Assembly (NCBI RefSeq): GCF_910592395.1
Contig: NC_088310.1
Span: 14,517,501-14,581,500 of the forward strand
Direction: 5' to 3'
DNA from: Lineus longissimus
Taxonomy: Eukaryota; Nemertea; Pilidiophora; Heteronemertea; Lineidae
DNA: 64,000 bases
A model generated the notes under the pieces. That model saw only the letters and a list, made by a program, of their open reading frames with translations. It did no database searches and was not told the origin of the DNA. The position numbers and the translations under genes are program-made. Within the stretch, counting starts at the first letter, position 1. Each line of letters opens with the position of its first letter. This document shows, one piece after another, positions 34,545-45,122 of this stretch.

Positions 34545-35513
34545 CTAACGAGATGAAATGACCTCAGCAACTGTCTGTCCGTACTGGATTCTGCGGACTA
34601 TATCCTTTGTGTCCTTGAAAAACACTTTACCATCCCACGACCAGGCATCCTTTACTAGTTCATTCGCTTTTATTCTATTGAGAAGTTTTATGTTTTCCAC
34701 ACATAAATCCTCACGTATAAATATTCCGGTTCCCTTCAGTAACTTTCTGCTCTTCATGACTTCGTTTTTGTCTACCCTTCAGAAAAATTTGACTATAATC
34801 GGGTCTGCGCGTTTTTCCTTTGTTATGCCGGGTTGCCCCCGTGTCCTTGGGGGTACTCTGTGCGCTGCGTCCATCGCTTCCTCGGATATATCAAGAGCCA
34901 TTTTGTTTTTCAACACTTTTGCTACCTCCACTGCACAGTTCTCGCCTTGCGCTCCTACCAAGCCGAAAATCCTCACGTTTGATTTCCGAGAGTGTTGCTC
35001 TGAATGCACTTCTCTTCTCTTACATTCCATTAGTTCCTTTTTAATCTTTTCAATATCTTTCAAATTTTTTTCGTTGTTATTTCTAAGCGTTTGAACCTCC
35101 ATTTTAAGTTCACCATTTTCCGTTTTTAGGGTAGCTAACTGGCCTTTTACAAGTTCTATATCCCGAGTGAAGTGTTTCACAGTCTCCTTCACGAAACCTT
35201 TGGTTTCAATACGAAAAACGTTCATTCGTTCCTCGAGTTTCCGGTCGAACTCAGCCAGGAGCTCTTTCAAACTTTCACTTTCTCCCGTCGATTCCGCCAT
35301 TTCTGATTCCGCCTTCTCTGATTCCTGGAACTCAGATTCCTCATCTATATAAGAATCCTCCAGATCTTCATCCACCGTAGTGTTTATCGGTTTTTTAAAC
35401 TCCCGGTCTCCTTCGTAACTGCTGGTGCTACTGCTCACACTCCTCGCACTATTCTTTTTTTTAATCGGAGTAAAAAAATTCATCAATGTGGACATAATTG
35501 TTATGGCTGTCAC
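34545..35513 (-). pseudogene. LINE ORF1 protein (coiled-coil nucleic-acid chaperone type)
   Basis: The first frame (35513-34779) has an acidic Ser/Glu-rich N-terminus, a long heptad-like coiled coil (about residues 85-165), then the RRM-like block SNVRIFGLVGAQGE with AHRVPPRTRG. The C-terminal domain continues in another frame (34757-34545: GTGIFIREDL..., ending in a stretch with KVFFKDTKDI). This is the layout of L1/Tx1-type ORF1 proteins. A frameshift at about 34775 breaks it. Confidence 0.75.
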
Positions 35514-35925
35514 AGGTATAGTCAGCCCACAGCATGTGCTCCAATGTTTACATTATAATCCTTTATAAAAAGTAGAGTGCACAATCCTATTACATCACAT
35601 CCATGTCATGTTGTCTGACCACACCATGTCCAAAACAGAACACAGGCCTACTGCATGAATCTGTGTGTATGGCTTGTGGCTATAATGTACATGTATACTC
35701 CATGGGCCTTTTGGGCTGGATCTTGAAAGATTTCTGAAAAGTCTCACAATCGGACAATTGCAAGAGAATAAGAATTCTGAACAGTTCCTCACGAACAGCC
35801 AACCTTAATCAACCCACTTGCCCACTCTTATCCTCCTTCCCAAACTCTAAACATGCAAAAACTGTGGTTAGTTGGGGAGCTACCCCAACCTGTTACTACT
35901 CAGCGGCCATCTTGAAATCGTGAAA

Positions 35926-35940
35926 ACCACCGGAATGACT
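35926..35940. repeat. LINE target-site duplication, right copy
   Basis: Exact repeat of 22889-22903. To its left the LINE 5' end reads TTCACGATTTCAAGATGGCC on the minus strand. Confidence 0.9.
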
Positions 35941-37406
35941 CGTAGATTATAGACTGCATCATCCTGTAAACATGAGAAAAAATAGCACTTTGTAAAAAAA
36001 CATCATCAAAATAAGATATTTATTATTAATATTAACATTCCCGATTATGTTGCAAAAACAACGAGTAGTCTGCGCTGAGAGGCGAAACCGTGGGAGGATA
36101 TACAACCTTGTGTGGCTTGCTGTTCATGTTGGTGATAAGGTAAAACATAAATGTACAAAAAAAGATCAAAACTTTTGTGAAAAACTAGTGAACTTGTGTG
36201 GGGGAGGGATAAAATAAAGTTAAATTTGAAAAAGTTCAACCTTATTTACTAACGTTCACCTTGGTAGAGTTTGGACACATGGCTTGCAATGCATACTTTA
36301 CTTCCCTGCACATATGTTGCAGTGCATTTCATTTGTTCATGTACCAGTATTGGGTGTGTAATGTATGGTAAATTATGTAGGCCCAGTTCGTGTAGCTCCT
36401 CGCGGTTTCGCGTATCAGCATAGACTGAGAATGGCAGTTTTATTGTTTGTTGAAAAAACCTCGCAATTCCAGCAGACTACTTCGTCGCTATTCTTTGTGT
36501 ACTCTGACCAGTGTCACTATCAAAGGTCTACAATATCATTGTTATTTTGACAAGAAACATGAGAAAACCTCAACTTCTTGTGAAGCGGCCCGCCATGTTT
36601 GTTCATCGAGCGCTCGGGTTTGTTTTGATTACGTCGATGATGTTTATAAATACAAAGAGGCTATTCTTATAACAAAGTTGTGTCTGGATTTCAAAGTCAT
36701 TCTCCTGTATTTGTTATATTAATGTGTAATAGACAATTGTGAAGTATTATGATTATTTCATTGTGATGATTGGGAAGAATTCTTTGCAACACCGTTTTGT
36801 GTTTAAAATTTACTACGGCGTTCATGTGGGTTTTGATCTTCGACTTCGACTCAATGACTGAGCAAATTTAACAAGACAGAAAGCCAAAAATGGTAACACT
36901 TCCTATGTGAACAAGCTACGGGAGTCATTCTATACTATGACTTTTCAAATAACAGTTGTCATGGTGAATTATATCTAGCAAATCAAGAGAAAACTCACCC
37001 TGGTTGTATGTCAAAACTTCTACTGTAGGTAGATGAACTGAGCGTATGAATCAGGGTTTATCTACGTGTCTTTTATTGGCAATATTAATAAGAATTAGAC
37101 AAAATAACCCCACAAAACGACATGTTGATATTGAATCAAAATATAGAGAAATACCACTTTCCAACTGCTCGTTATGAAAAATTTAGATTGGAGCTATGTT
37201 TTGAAATGAATGTACACACTCTATATACATTCGCAAAATGGCCATCACATTATCAGCCTCGGCTGCAATGCCTTATGTGTAGCGCGTTCACTGCATTACA
37301 GAGACAGGTAGGATCAAGCCCATTTTGCCAGTTTTGACATTATAAAAGACAATTTTTGACATTTTTGATAAAAAAGTTGAATAGACATTACTAAAACATT
37401 TTATAA

Positions 37407-38811
37407 TGAAACGGCCAGGGGCCATTGTGCTCACCGTATACATCTTTTAGTAGGCAGGATCATGCTTAGTTTAGAGGTGAATATGGTGAACACAATCAGG
37501 CATGAAGACTTTTTTTAGATGTGTATTGATGTCAAGTAATAAGACAGGGCAGTATATATAAGTTTATGATCCAACCAATAATTGTCTATGACATCAACAA
37601 GATCAATATCGTGTGATTGCTAAGAGTCCCTGCAATAAAAAATTCATCGAAAAAAAGTCATTAATAAGCAAGATATTGCATGTCCTACTTTTTCAGTTTT
37701 GACCCCCTGGTGGCCAAATCAAGAATCAGATGAGGCCAAAATTCGGTGTCAGAGATTATCTGATGTAGGGGGTTACATGTACCAACTTTCAAGTTCATAG
37801 CTTCAGCAGTTAAGAAACGTGCCATAGTTACACTCTAATGGCCAATTTACGCCATTTGACCTCTGTGACCTAGAAAAGGAGGTCAAATCCAAAAATCGTA
37901 GGACATGTGGTGTATCCTTGCTAGAAGTCCCTGCCATAAAAATTTTATCGAAAACAATTCACTCAAATAAGCAAGATATTGCACTTCTTCCTTTTTCCAT
38001 TATGGCCCCCTGGTGGCCGAATAAAGAATCAGATCAGGCCAAAATTCGGCATCAAAGGTTATCTGATGTAGGGGGTTATATGCACCAAGTTTCAAGTTCA
38101 TAGCTTTACTGGTTAAGAAACGTGCCATAGTTTACACTCCAACGGCCAATTTACGCCATATGACCTCTGTGACCTTGAAAAGTAGGTCAAATTGAAAACC
38201 CGTAAGACATGTGATGTATTCTTCCTAAGAGTACCTACCATAAAAATTTTATCGAAAACAAGTCACTTATAAGCGATATATCACACTTTTTAGATATCCA
38301 CTTTTGGCCCCCTGGTGGCAAAGTTGAGAATCAGATCAAACTGAAATTCAGCACCAGAGGCTATGTGATATAGGGGGTTATATGTACCAAGTTTCAAGTT
38401 CATAGCTTTAGTGGTTAAGAAACGTGCTATAGTTTACACTCTAACGGCCAATTTACGCCATATGACCTCTGTGAACTTGAAAAGTAGGTCAAATTAAAAA
38501 CCCGTATGATATAAGATGTATATTTGCTATGAGTACCTACAACGCAAGTTTCATCGAAAACAAGTCACTAATAAGCGAGATATCACACTTTTTAGATATC
38601 GACATTTGGCCCCCTGGTGGCCAAGTTGAGAATCAGATCGGACCGAAATTTAGTGTCAGAGGTCACCTGACCTAGGGGGTGCTGTGTACAAAGTTTTAAG
38701 TTCATAGCCCTAGCGGTTAAGAAACGTGCCACTGTTTTTTAAATAGGATACGACGACGGACGACGGACGACGGACACTGCGGTATTACATAAGACTCCCC
38801 TACGGTGAGCC
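37407..38811 (+). mobile_element. Helentron-like monomer-array element (family 2), intact ends
   Basis: Left TGAAACGGCCAGGGGCC with GCTCACCGTAT, right cccctacGGTGAGCC then an A-run. Four tandem monomers with a regular 302-303 bp period: CTCF-like cores at 37701, 38004, 38306 and 38608, each followed about 160 bp later by the TGACCTCTGTGACCT cluster. A GACGACGGACG tract (38750-38775) precedes the end. Non-coding. Confidence 0.8.
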
Positions 38812-38819
38812 AAAAATCA

Positions 38820-38945
38820 AGAAAATGTAAGACACAAGTCAGAAAAGACAAAAGGGAAAAGATAAAAAATAATAAAATAAAAAAATATTTTTGGCCGTCC
38901 CTGACCGGGGTTTGAACTCACGACCTTTGGATTGCCACAACACGA
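38820..38945 (-). repeat. tRNA-derived SINE fragment
   Basis: Minus strand: GTCGTGAGTTCAAACCCC resembles a tRNA box B and T-arm, followed by an A/T-rich tail (38820-38890). Only the 3' half of a tRNA-like sequence is present and no box A was found, so it is not a functional tRNA gene. Confidence 0.4.
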
Positions 38946-38989
38946 AAAACACAAAACATGCAATTTCGGCCATATCTGTGTCTGCGTTG

Positions 38990-39654
38990 TGACCTCTGTG
39001 ACCTCGACAAGTAGGTCAAATTAAAAACCCATATGATATATGATGTATCCTTGCTATGAGTACCTACCACAAAAGTTTTATCGAAAACAAGTCATCAGTA
39101 AGCGAGATATCACACTTTTTAGATATCCACATTCGACCCCCTGGTGGCCAAATTGAGAATCAGATCGGACCGATATTCAGCACAAGAGGTTATCTGATAT
39201 AGGGGGTTATATGTACCAAGTTTCAAGTTCATAGCTGTTGCGGTTGAGAAACGTGCCATAGTTACACTGAAACAGCCAATTTACGCCATTTGACCTCTGT
39301 GACCTTGAAAAGTAGGTCAAATTAAAAACCCGTATGATATATGATGTATCCTTGCTATGAGTACCTACCACAAAAATTTCATTCCAAACAAGTCATTAAT
39401 AAGCGAGATATCACACTTTTTAGATATCTACATTCGGCCCCCTGGTGGCCAAATTAAGAATCAGATCGGATCGAAATTTAGTGTCACAGGTCATCTGACC
39501 AAGGGAGTCCTGTGTACAAAGTTACAAGTTCATAGGCTTAGCGGTTAAGAAACGTGCCACTGTTTTTGAAACAGGATACGACGACGACGGACGACGACAG
39601 ACGACGACGGACGACGGACACTGCGGTATTGTAAAGACTCCCCTACGGTGAGCC
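38990..39654 (+). repeat. Monomer-array element (family 2), 5'-truncated
   Basis: Two monomers (CTCF-like cores at about 39136 and 39438, half-site clusters at about 38993 and 39295), a GACGACG microsatellite and the terminus ctacGGTGAGCC. The left end is missing. Confidence 0.7.
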
Positions 39655-39990
39655 AAAAAGCCGAGTTTTTAGGCATTTTTTGAATGCATTGGTGTCCGCA
39701 AGCTCGCGCAAAGAGACTGGGAGAGAGTTCCACAGCCTGGGAACCATCACACCAAGACTCCGATCCCCATATGACCCCTTGGAACGTGGAATGGTAAGAA
39801 GCCATGGATCATCTGAGGACCGAAGTCCACGGGACAGCACACGCAGGCTGCGCAACCCTCTCAAGTAGCTGGGACTATCCTCCTGATGCAATGATTTGTG
39901 GGCAATCATGAGGACCTGGCTGCCTGGAGGACCTGGCTGCCAGGAGGACCCGGCTGCCTGGGTGCCAAATTTGAAGTCCGAGCGTGACAA
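39643..39990 (-). pseudogene. Non-LTR retrotransposon (CR1/L2-like) C-terminal fragment
   Basis: The frame encodes the last ~100 residues of a non-LTR reverse transcriptase ORF2: YLRGLRSL, then GDRSLGVMVPRLWNSLPVSLR and FKKCLKTRLF, the conserved C-terminal block of CR1/L2/Rex-type elements. Everything upstream is absent: a 5'-truncated copy, as is usual for LINEs. The first ~30 residues look like unrelated repeated sequence (three near-repeats of 'gaggacctggctgcc' at 39910-39965). Confidence 0.7.
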
Positions 39991-40122
39991 GTTTTAGGGT
40001 AGAATAGAGGGTCCCTAGATATATGTCCTCACAAATTTCGAAACTACTAGCTCAAATAGAAAAGAAACATGCCACCAATCAGTGATTTAGTGAACTTTAG
40101 GTCATATCACGAAAAAGAACAA

Positions 40123-42175
40123 GAGGCCCAAGGGCCTGGCGCTCAGCTGAGTTAATATCATTAATATCTTCCCGGTGTTTAGTTCATTATGCATGAAAAT
40201 GGCATGCTCCATGGTATTTGATATCCTTTTGCGTTCACTACGGTACCAATGTTTTTTTTGGTTGACATAATTATGCCACTGTTCATTCCTCAATCCTGAC
40301 CATAATTCGGGTGAAATCATCGTATGAAAATATTTACCGAAACATGAAGTTTATGCCATGAATGAGGATACTCATTGTCATAGCCTCGTTTACAAGTACG
40401 AAGTATTTTCCCGCGAATATTCAAAACTGCTTGGCTCCTTGCCAGTTAAATAACATGTGACTATACACAAAATAGAAAACTTTGATGGAAATTGTAAATC
40501 ATTTTTTTATCTATCAGGGGAAACAAGCTGATGGTGATCAAATAAATCATTCAGGAGAAATCGTTTTGTTGCTGAAGCTTGCATGACGAAGTTAAAGCGA
40601 ACTGGAACCGCCGAGCGATTTATTCAACTTTTCGACTTTCACCGCCCGAGAAAGTCGAACTTCCAACTTCATATTCGAGTTCAGATTTGTAGCTCCGCCC
40701 CCAGTGCCCGAGCATGCGCAGTTCAATTTGTTATTATTGAGAATCATGTGAGAATCACGTGAGTCATGCGATCTTTCATTCATGAGTTTTCGTAGTAAAT
40801 TCCATAGTAGTGACGTCACTCAATGATTGATAGCTAGGCGCCATGTTTCATTCATGCCTCGTTCTGATCACCTGATACGCGGGAAATGAAAATGAGGTCA
40901 TACGAACTGGCTCGGCGGTTCCAGTTCGCTTTAATGCTAAACCTTTTCTTGTGCTCTACTGCGCCACCGTAGTTTTCTATTTAGACCAGCGATGACGTCA
41001 TTTCTGGTGATTCCCTACGTTGTCCAATGAGCGCTTTTTAAAATGTGCCATTTGGTATTGTACAGTATGCAATGTATTTTTTTCAGCGCTGCCAGTTGCC
41101 GAAGAGAATGCCGTAGCTCCCTCAATTTCCAATCAATTTTTATGGGAGTGACATTATTGTATTGCTTAGAATGTCTACTTTTTACTCATGAAAGAATCGT
41201 AGAACTAAAACATAATAGGCGAACAGAATCATGCCGATTCACTGCACATACTGTAGGAATTCTCCACTTCAAAATACATCGGCGATGTCATCGCGAACAG
41301 AGCATGCACTTCCGATATCGTTTTCACAGAAATGTCGCCAAATATTCAAGAACTAATTTCTGAATTTAGTCCCTAAAGACCTTATGACTACCACTGAAAC
41401 GAACTAGTGATAATATCGCCTACCAGACTACTTTTTAAGCAGAAAATTGGGTACTTGAGTGTCATTGAGCTCCAACATTATTGCACATAGCGTAAACAAC
41501 ATGCCGCCATTTTGTCTCCGCTTCGGTATTTCGTACGCCGCTTATAATGCACCTTCTCAATTAAAACCAACATAATAAGGCCTTACATCGTTGATTGAAT
41601 AGGAACACCACACAAAACACAATAAAGTGGGGGTACAATCGATTACGAAGCTGAAGTGAACAGTGATTTATTCCTGGAGCTACTGCTTTTGTTGTGTAGC
41701 TGCCATGTTTTGAGAACTGGCAAATAGGAGACTTCATTGATGGCTGACGTCATCGGGCGGGAATTTGAATCGGCAGAAATAATTAAAAGGCAGGTAGCGC
41801 CCTCTCCTGTTAAAATTTTGAACTTTTTCTCAATAAAATAGATTTTCAAGAATTTTATCTTAATATTAGAGCATATTTCGACTAATTCTGCTGCTCCTAG
41901 GCCGATATAGGCCAGTTTCCTTCATGCACTCTCGCTCGCAGGAAGTAGGTCGAATGGCGACAAATTTTGTTTTGAAAGTAGAGTTTGACCAGAAGTATCC
42001 AGAAATGCAAAATTGAAGTCTCTAGGTCTTACGGTTACAAAATGTGCACCATGGGTTTAACGGACGGATGGATGGATGGATGGATGGATGGATGGATGGA
42101 TGGATGGATGGATGGACAGACGGACGCCACTGAACAACTTATTTGACAAGCTCGGCTGACTTAGTCAGCTGAGCT
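40123..42175 (+). mobile_element. Helentron-like element (family 3a), complete ends
   Basis: Left stem-loop GAGGCCC-AA-GGGCCT then GCGCTCAGCTGA; right end GGCTGACTTAGTCAGCTGAGCT then an A-run, with a GGAT microsatellite (42062-42117) just before. 2.05 kb. The asymmetric inverted repeat is GCTCAGCTG / CAGCTGAGC. It splits another monomer-array element whose 3' end is at 42176-42311. No coding frame recognised. Confidence 0.65.
42062..42117. repeat. GGAT microsatellite
   Basis: Roughly 13 units of GGAT next to the 3' hairpin of the family 3a element. Confidence 0.9.
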
Positions 42176-42311
42176 AAAAATACATCTTGGCATATTGCCC
42201 AAAGCTACCATCACACCAAGTTTTAGCCATCTAGCTCTGGCAGTTAAGAAACATGCCCAGGATACGACGACAGACACAGCGGTATTGTATAGACTCCCCA
42301 AACGGTGAGCC
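42176..42311 (+). repeat. 3' end of a family 2 monomer-array element
   Basis: Contains 'gttaagaaacatgcc', 'gatacgacgac' and the terminus ccccaaacGGTGAGCC followed by an A-run. Confidence 0.6.
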
Positions 42312-42752
42312 AAAAAATGCTGGTGGTATGTGATTTAGTCTCATGAGAGGTGTCCACTGTAAAAAAATTACAATTTTAGCTAGTAGCATTCATGAGATAA
42401 AGTCAAAATAATTTTTTCACATGATGAAAATTTGTAAAAAATATTTTTGCATTGAAAAATTAAATGAGACTAACCTTGGTAAGGTGAAATTGGGCCAAGG
42501 GTAAGTTGAAAATCACCAAAACTGCCAAAGGCACAATCTCCAATGGCACCCTAAGACCTTCATGAAACCCAAAGATGAAATGCCTAGCATTTATGGCTAC
42601 AGAGATATATAGAGTTCTTCAATGGACCGACAGACAGTCGGACAGATGGATCACACAGATTTAGTTGTGATAAAACCTATGGGGGTCACACCAATCCTCA
42701 AAACATTTGGTGATATTCAGAAGTAAGGAAACTCATAATTTAATGCACTTAC
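42312..42752. repeat. Diverged monomer-related sequence
   Basis: Resembles the variant monomers at 49810-50540 (gatttagtctcatgag, 'catgagataaagtc', caccctaagaccttcatgaaaccc). No gene. Confidence 0.4.
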
Positions 42753-42831
42753 TTGACATCGTACATCACATACTGTGCCCTCCGGAAGCCTTGATTTCTC
42801 TCACTGCGCTCAAATGCAAACTTGCCATCTC
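42753..42831 (-). CDS. UBR1/UBR2: UBR1/UBR2-type E3 ubiquitin ligase, exon c
   Basis: 79 bp between tgttttcag and GTAAGT. Two bases complete the codon begun in exon b, 25 codons follow, and two bases are carried over. The peptide has DGKFAFERSERNQ then FRRAQYVMYDV; vertebrate UBR1/UBR2 have GRFQFER...FRRVQ...LDLKYVL at this place. The carried bases plus the first base of exon d give the Lys of DVKYALTCKPT. The exon is intact despite 6.5 kb and 25.8 kb flanking introns full of transposons. Confidence 0.85.
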
Positions 42832-43757
42832 CTGAAAACAAAAACAAATCATACAGTAACTGCCAAAAGTACATTACAGATGCACTGAGTGACACCAGTG
42901 GTACAACTGCGTGCAAAAAGGTAAATGTTTACAAAATTATGCTTGGTGTCAAAGACACTGAGCTAATTGGTGTCGCATAGACTCACTGTACCAGTGAGCC
43001 AAAAATTTGTAAAAAATATTTTTGCATTGAAAAATTAAATGAGAGAACCCTGGTAAGGTGAAATTTGATTGTAATTTCACTGAGCTGAGAAGTGTTATGG
43101 AGGGATAACATGAGAGGGCGCCACCTAATCCTAATAGGGATCAGTAATTAAGAGAAGAAGTAAAGGACCCAAAGAAAAACTATTTGTTAAAAAATTGACA
43201 CAGAAACTCGATAATATTAAAGAGAAGGGAAATACGGCCAGGCACATTATCACTCCGTATGACTAATCAAGAGAACAACATAATCTTACTTCAAAGGTCA
43301 CATGTATTACAACATTCTACAGGGTACCTCTAGCGACCTAGACTTATATCACCCTAACCCACCCAACTTTTTTGGTGAGAAAAATTACACCATCAATGAT
43401 CCAAAATGATCCCAGACATCCCAGGATTCTTGATTTCCTTATGATAATACTTGCAGGAAGTGGAACTATTATTCCAACCCAGTTTTCAAAATAGTATTCA
43501 CAGGCGCTTGTGCTAAACTAGCACATGAAACAGCAGCAGATCAGTCGAATGTGGTTTAAAGATATTTACATCAACGTAAGTATCAATCAGAACAGTCTTA
43601 ATCCATATAGATATTGTATCTCTCACAATACCCCTATGGGGTTTCATAGTGCTAACCAAGTCTTGGTAGCATTCTCAAAATCTTGGTAGCATTCTCAGAA
43701 AGTCCTCGATTTGTGACATTCCCGGACAACACAGCAGAAGAAAGTAAATCAGAAGGT
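42832..43757. other. Intronic DNA, no gene seen
   Basis: Intron sequence with a short stretch (about 43008-43040) repeating 42435-42475. No coding signal. Confidence 0.45.
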
Positions 43758-44073
43758 AAATTTTCATGTAGAAACAATTTGGTTTCCTGGTATCAAATGA
43801 TCAGACGCAGTGCCGTCAGACAAACTAAACAAAACGGACTCAAATTGCACCGTGGATTATTTATTTTCTGAGGCATTACTCACGCTTGACCCAGGGTCGA
43901 GCGCGACAGTAAAGGTGTCGGAATTTTAACTTGACCTAAGGTCGAGCATGACACTAGTATAAGGGTTAAAGGTTCCATGTTCAAGAGTTTAGGTTTAATA
44001 GGCAAGCTTTATTTTTTAATATTATGATTAATGAAAATTCAGAGATGCCTTTTCAATTTCAAGGCTTCTTTAT

Positions 44074-44278
44074 TCAATCAACTTGTATAATACAGTAAAA
44101 CAAGACCAAAACGTGAAGGACAAATAGGCTAAGATACAGCATCTTCTTTTCCGATCCTGTCAATCTCATGGCTGACTTGTTGATTGGTTTCGTGTCACCA
44201 GTTCCACAGCATGTACAGCAACACCCCTTTGCCGGTGGAGACCACCAGAACGACTCGTAGATAATAGACTGCATCATC
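44074..44278 (-). pseudogene. Captured terminal-exon-like segment, R copy 3
   Basis: Same as 10771-10924: acceptor, MMQSIIYESFWWSP, CCCTCCGTGD, KKMLYLS; here the stop is mutated and the frame reads on into the AATAAA region (44069-44074). Conserved cysteine spacing between copies suggests that the source was coding. Confidence 0.35.
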
Positions 44279-44499
44279 CTGTAAACATGAGAAAATATAG
44301 CACCTTGTAAAACAAGCAGTCTTTAAAAAAGACTGAAGGGGTGGTTCGAATTGTGGGCAGGGCAGGGACTGAGGTTTTTGCGCATATGATGGGGGCAATC
44401 TGGGCAGGAGTTGTTGAAATGTGATGTGGTATCATCAGAGAAACCTGTCATAGATGTTTTCATTGTAAATCGATATAGGTAGCAGCGTTCAGGAGAAAT

Positions 44500-44780
44500 T
44501 ACCAACACACATACTGTATGCATTGAATTAGCTGGCCACCACCAGGAGATCAAAATAGGCCAATATTCATCATTATACATGTTCTAGGATGACTGGGGAA
44601 ACAGACGCATGATCAGTCCCATAGGAATTTGTCAGCATTCAGTAGGCCTATGACGCTTAGGAACGCAATTGAAATTGACCTATGATGGCTTATTGCTAGA
44701 ACATGTATAATGATAAATATAGCCCTATTTTGATCTCCTGGTGGTGGCCAGCTAAATGCATACAGTACTGTATTTACCAT
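44500..44780. repeat. Fold-back sequence, ~85 bp imperfect arms
   Basis: Arms about 44500-44586 and 44694-44780 are inverse complements with few mismatches (shared core gctggccaccaccaggagat and its inverse). The loop is about 107 bp. Absent from R copies 1 and 2. Confidence 0.7.
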
Positions 44781-45122
44781 AATTGAACTGTGTGGCGATT
44801 CGAAATTCCCGCCACGCTTACTCACAAACTCAACTGGCTATCGATAGGTGGCAGCACCAACAATTTAGACGGCGCAGATTTTTTGGCAACTAAATGTTGA
44901 ATATCTGCAAAAATCAAGTTCCTAATCCACCGAATCAGGGTGAAAGGCAAATATCACTGTTAATGCGATGCTGCTGCTGCTGCTGTAAAATTGGCCTAGG
45001 CCTAAATCATAAAAGAACTTATAAAAGTTAAATTTGAAAAAGTTCAACCTTATTTACTAAAGTGTACCTTGGTAGAGTTTGGACACATGGCTTGCAATAC
45101 ATACTTTACTTCCCTGCACATA

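Larger units (their letters stand above)
22904..35925 (-). mobile_element. Full-length Tx1/L1-type LINE with 15 bp target duplications
   Basis: A non-LTR retrotransposon on the minus strand: 5' UTR (35514-35925), ORF1 (35513-34545), a long spacer, ORF2 (33231-30064 continued at 23969-23540), a 3' UTR and an A/T-rich tail at 22904-22920. Exact 15 bp duplications flank it. It was split after insertion by the block 23972-30061; without that block it is about 6.9 kb. ORF2 has an AP-endonuclease, a reverse transcriptase with FADD and a C-terminal Cys/His segment, as in the Tx1 branch of the L1 group. Both ORFs have frameshifts or stops. Confidence 0.85.
21241..37339 (+). mobile_element. Large Helentron-like element R, copy 2 (split by a LINE)
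   Basis: R sequence is present at 21241-22903 and 35926-37339. The left end carries the intact stem-loop AGGCC-TGGC-GGCCT and AGCGACGCTGGC. It lacks the insertions of copy 1 and so supplies their empty sites (about 21297 and 35994). It also supplies the empty site for the Tigger element of copy 3 at about 36310. The right end is lost after about 37339. The 13 kb LINE block 22904-35925 sits in it. Confidence 0.65.

Noticed and set aside
37407-38811. Regularly spaced repeats that might suggest a CRISPR array
   Set aside because: The unit is ~300 bp with no unique spacers, in a spliced animal gene; these are transposon monomers.
38892-38945. Possible tRNA gene on the minus strand
   Set aside because: Only a box B/T-arm-like stretch is present; no acceptor stem, D-arm or anticodon loop can be drawn, so it is kept only as a SINE fragment.
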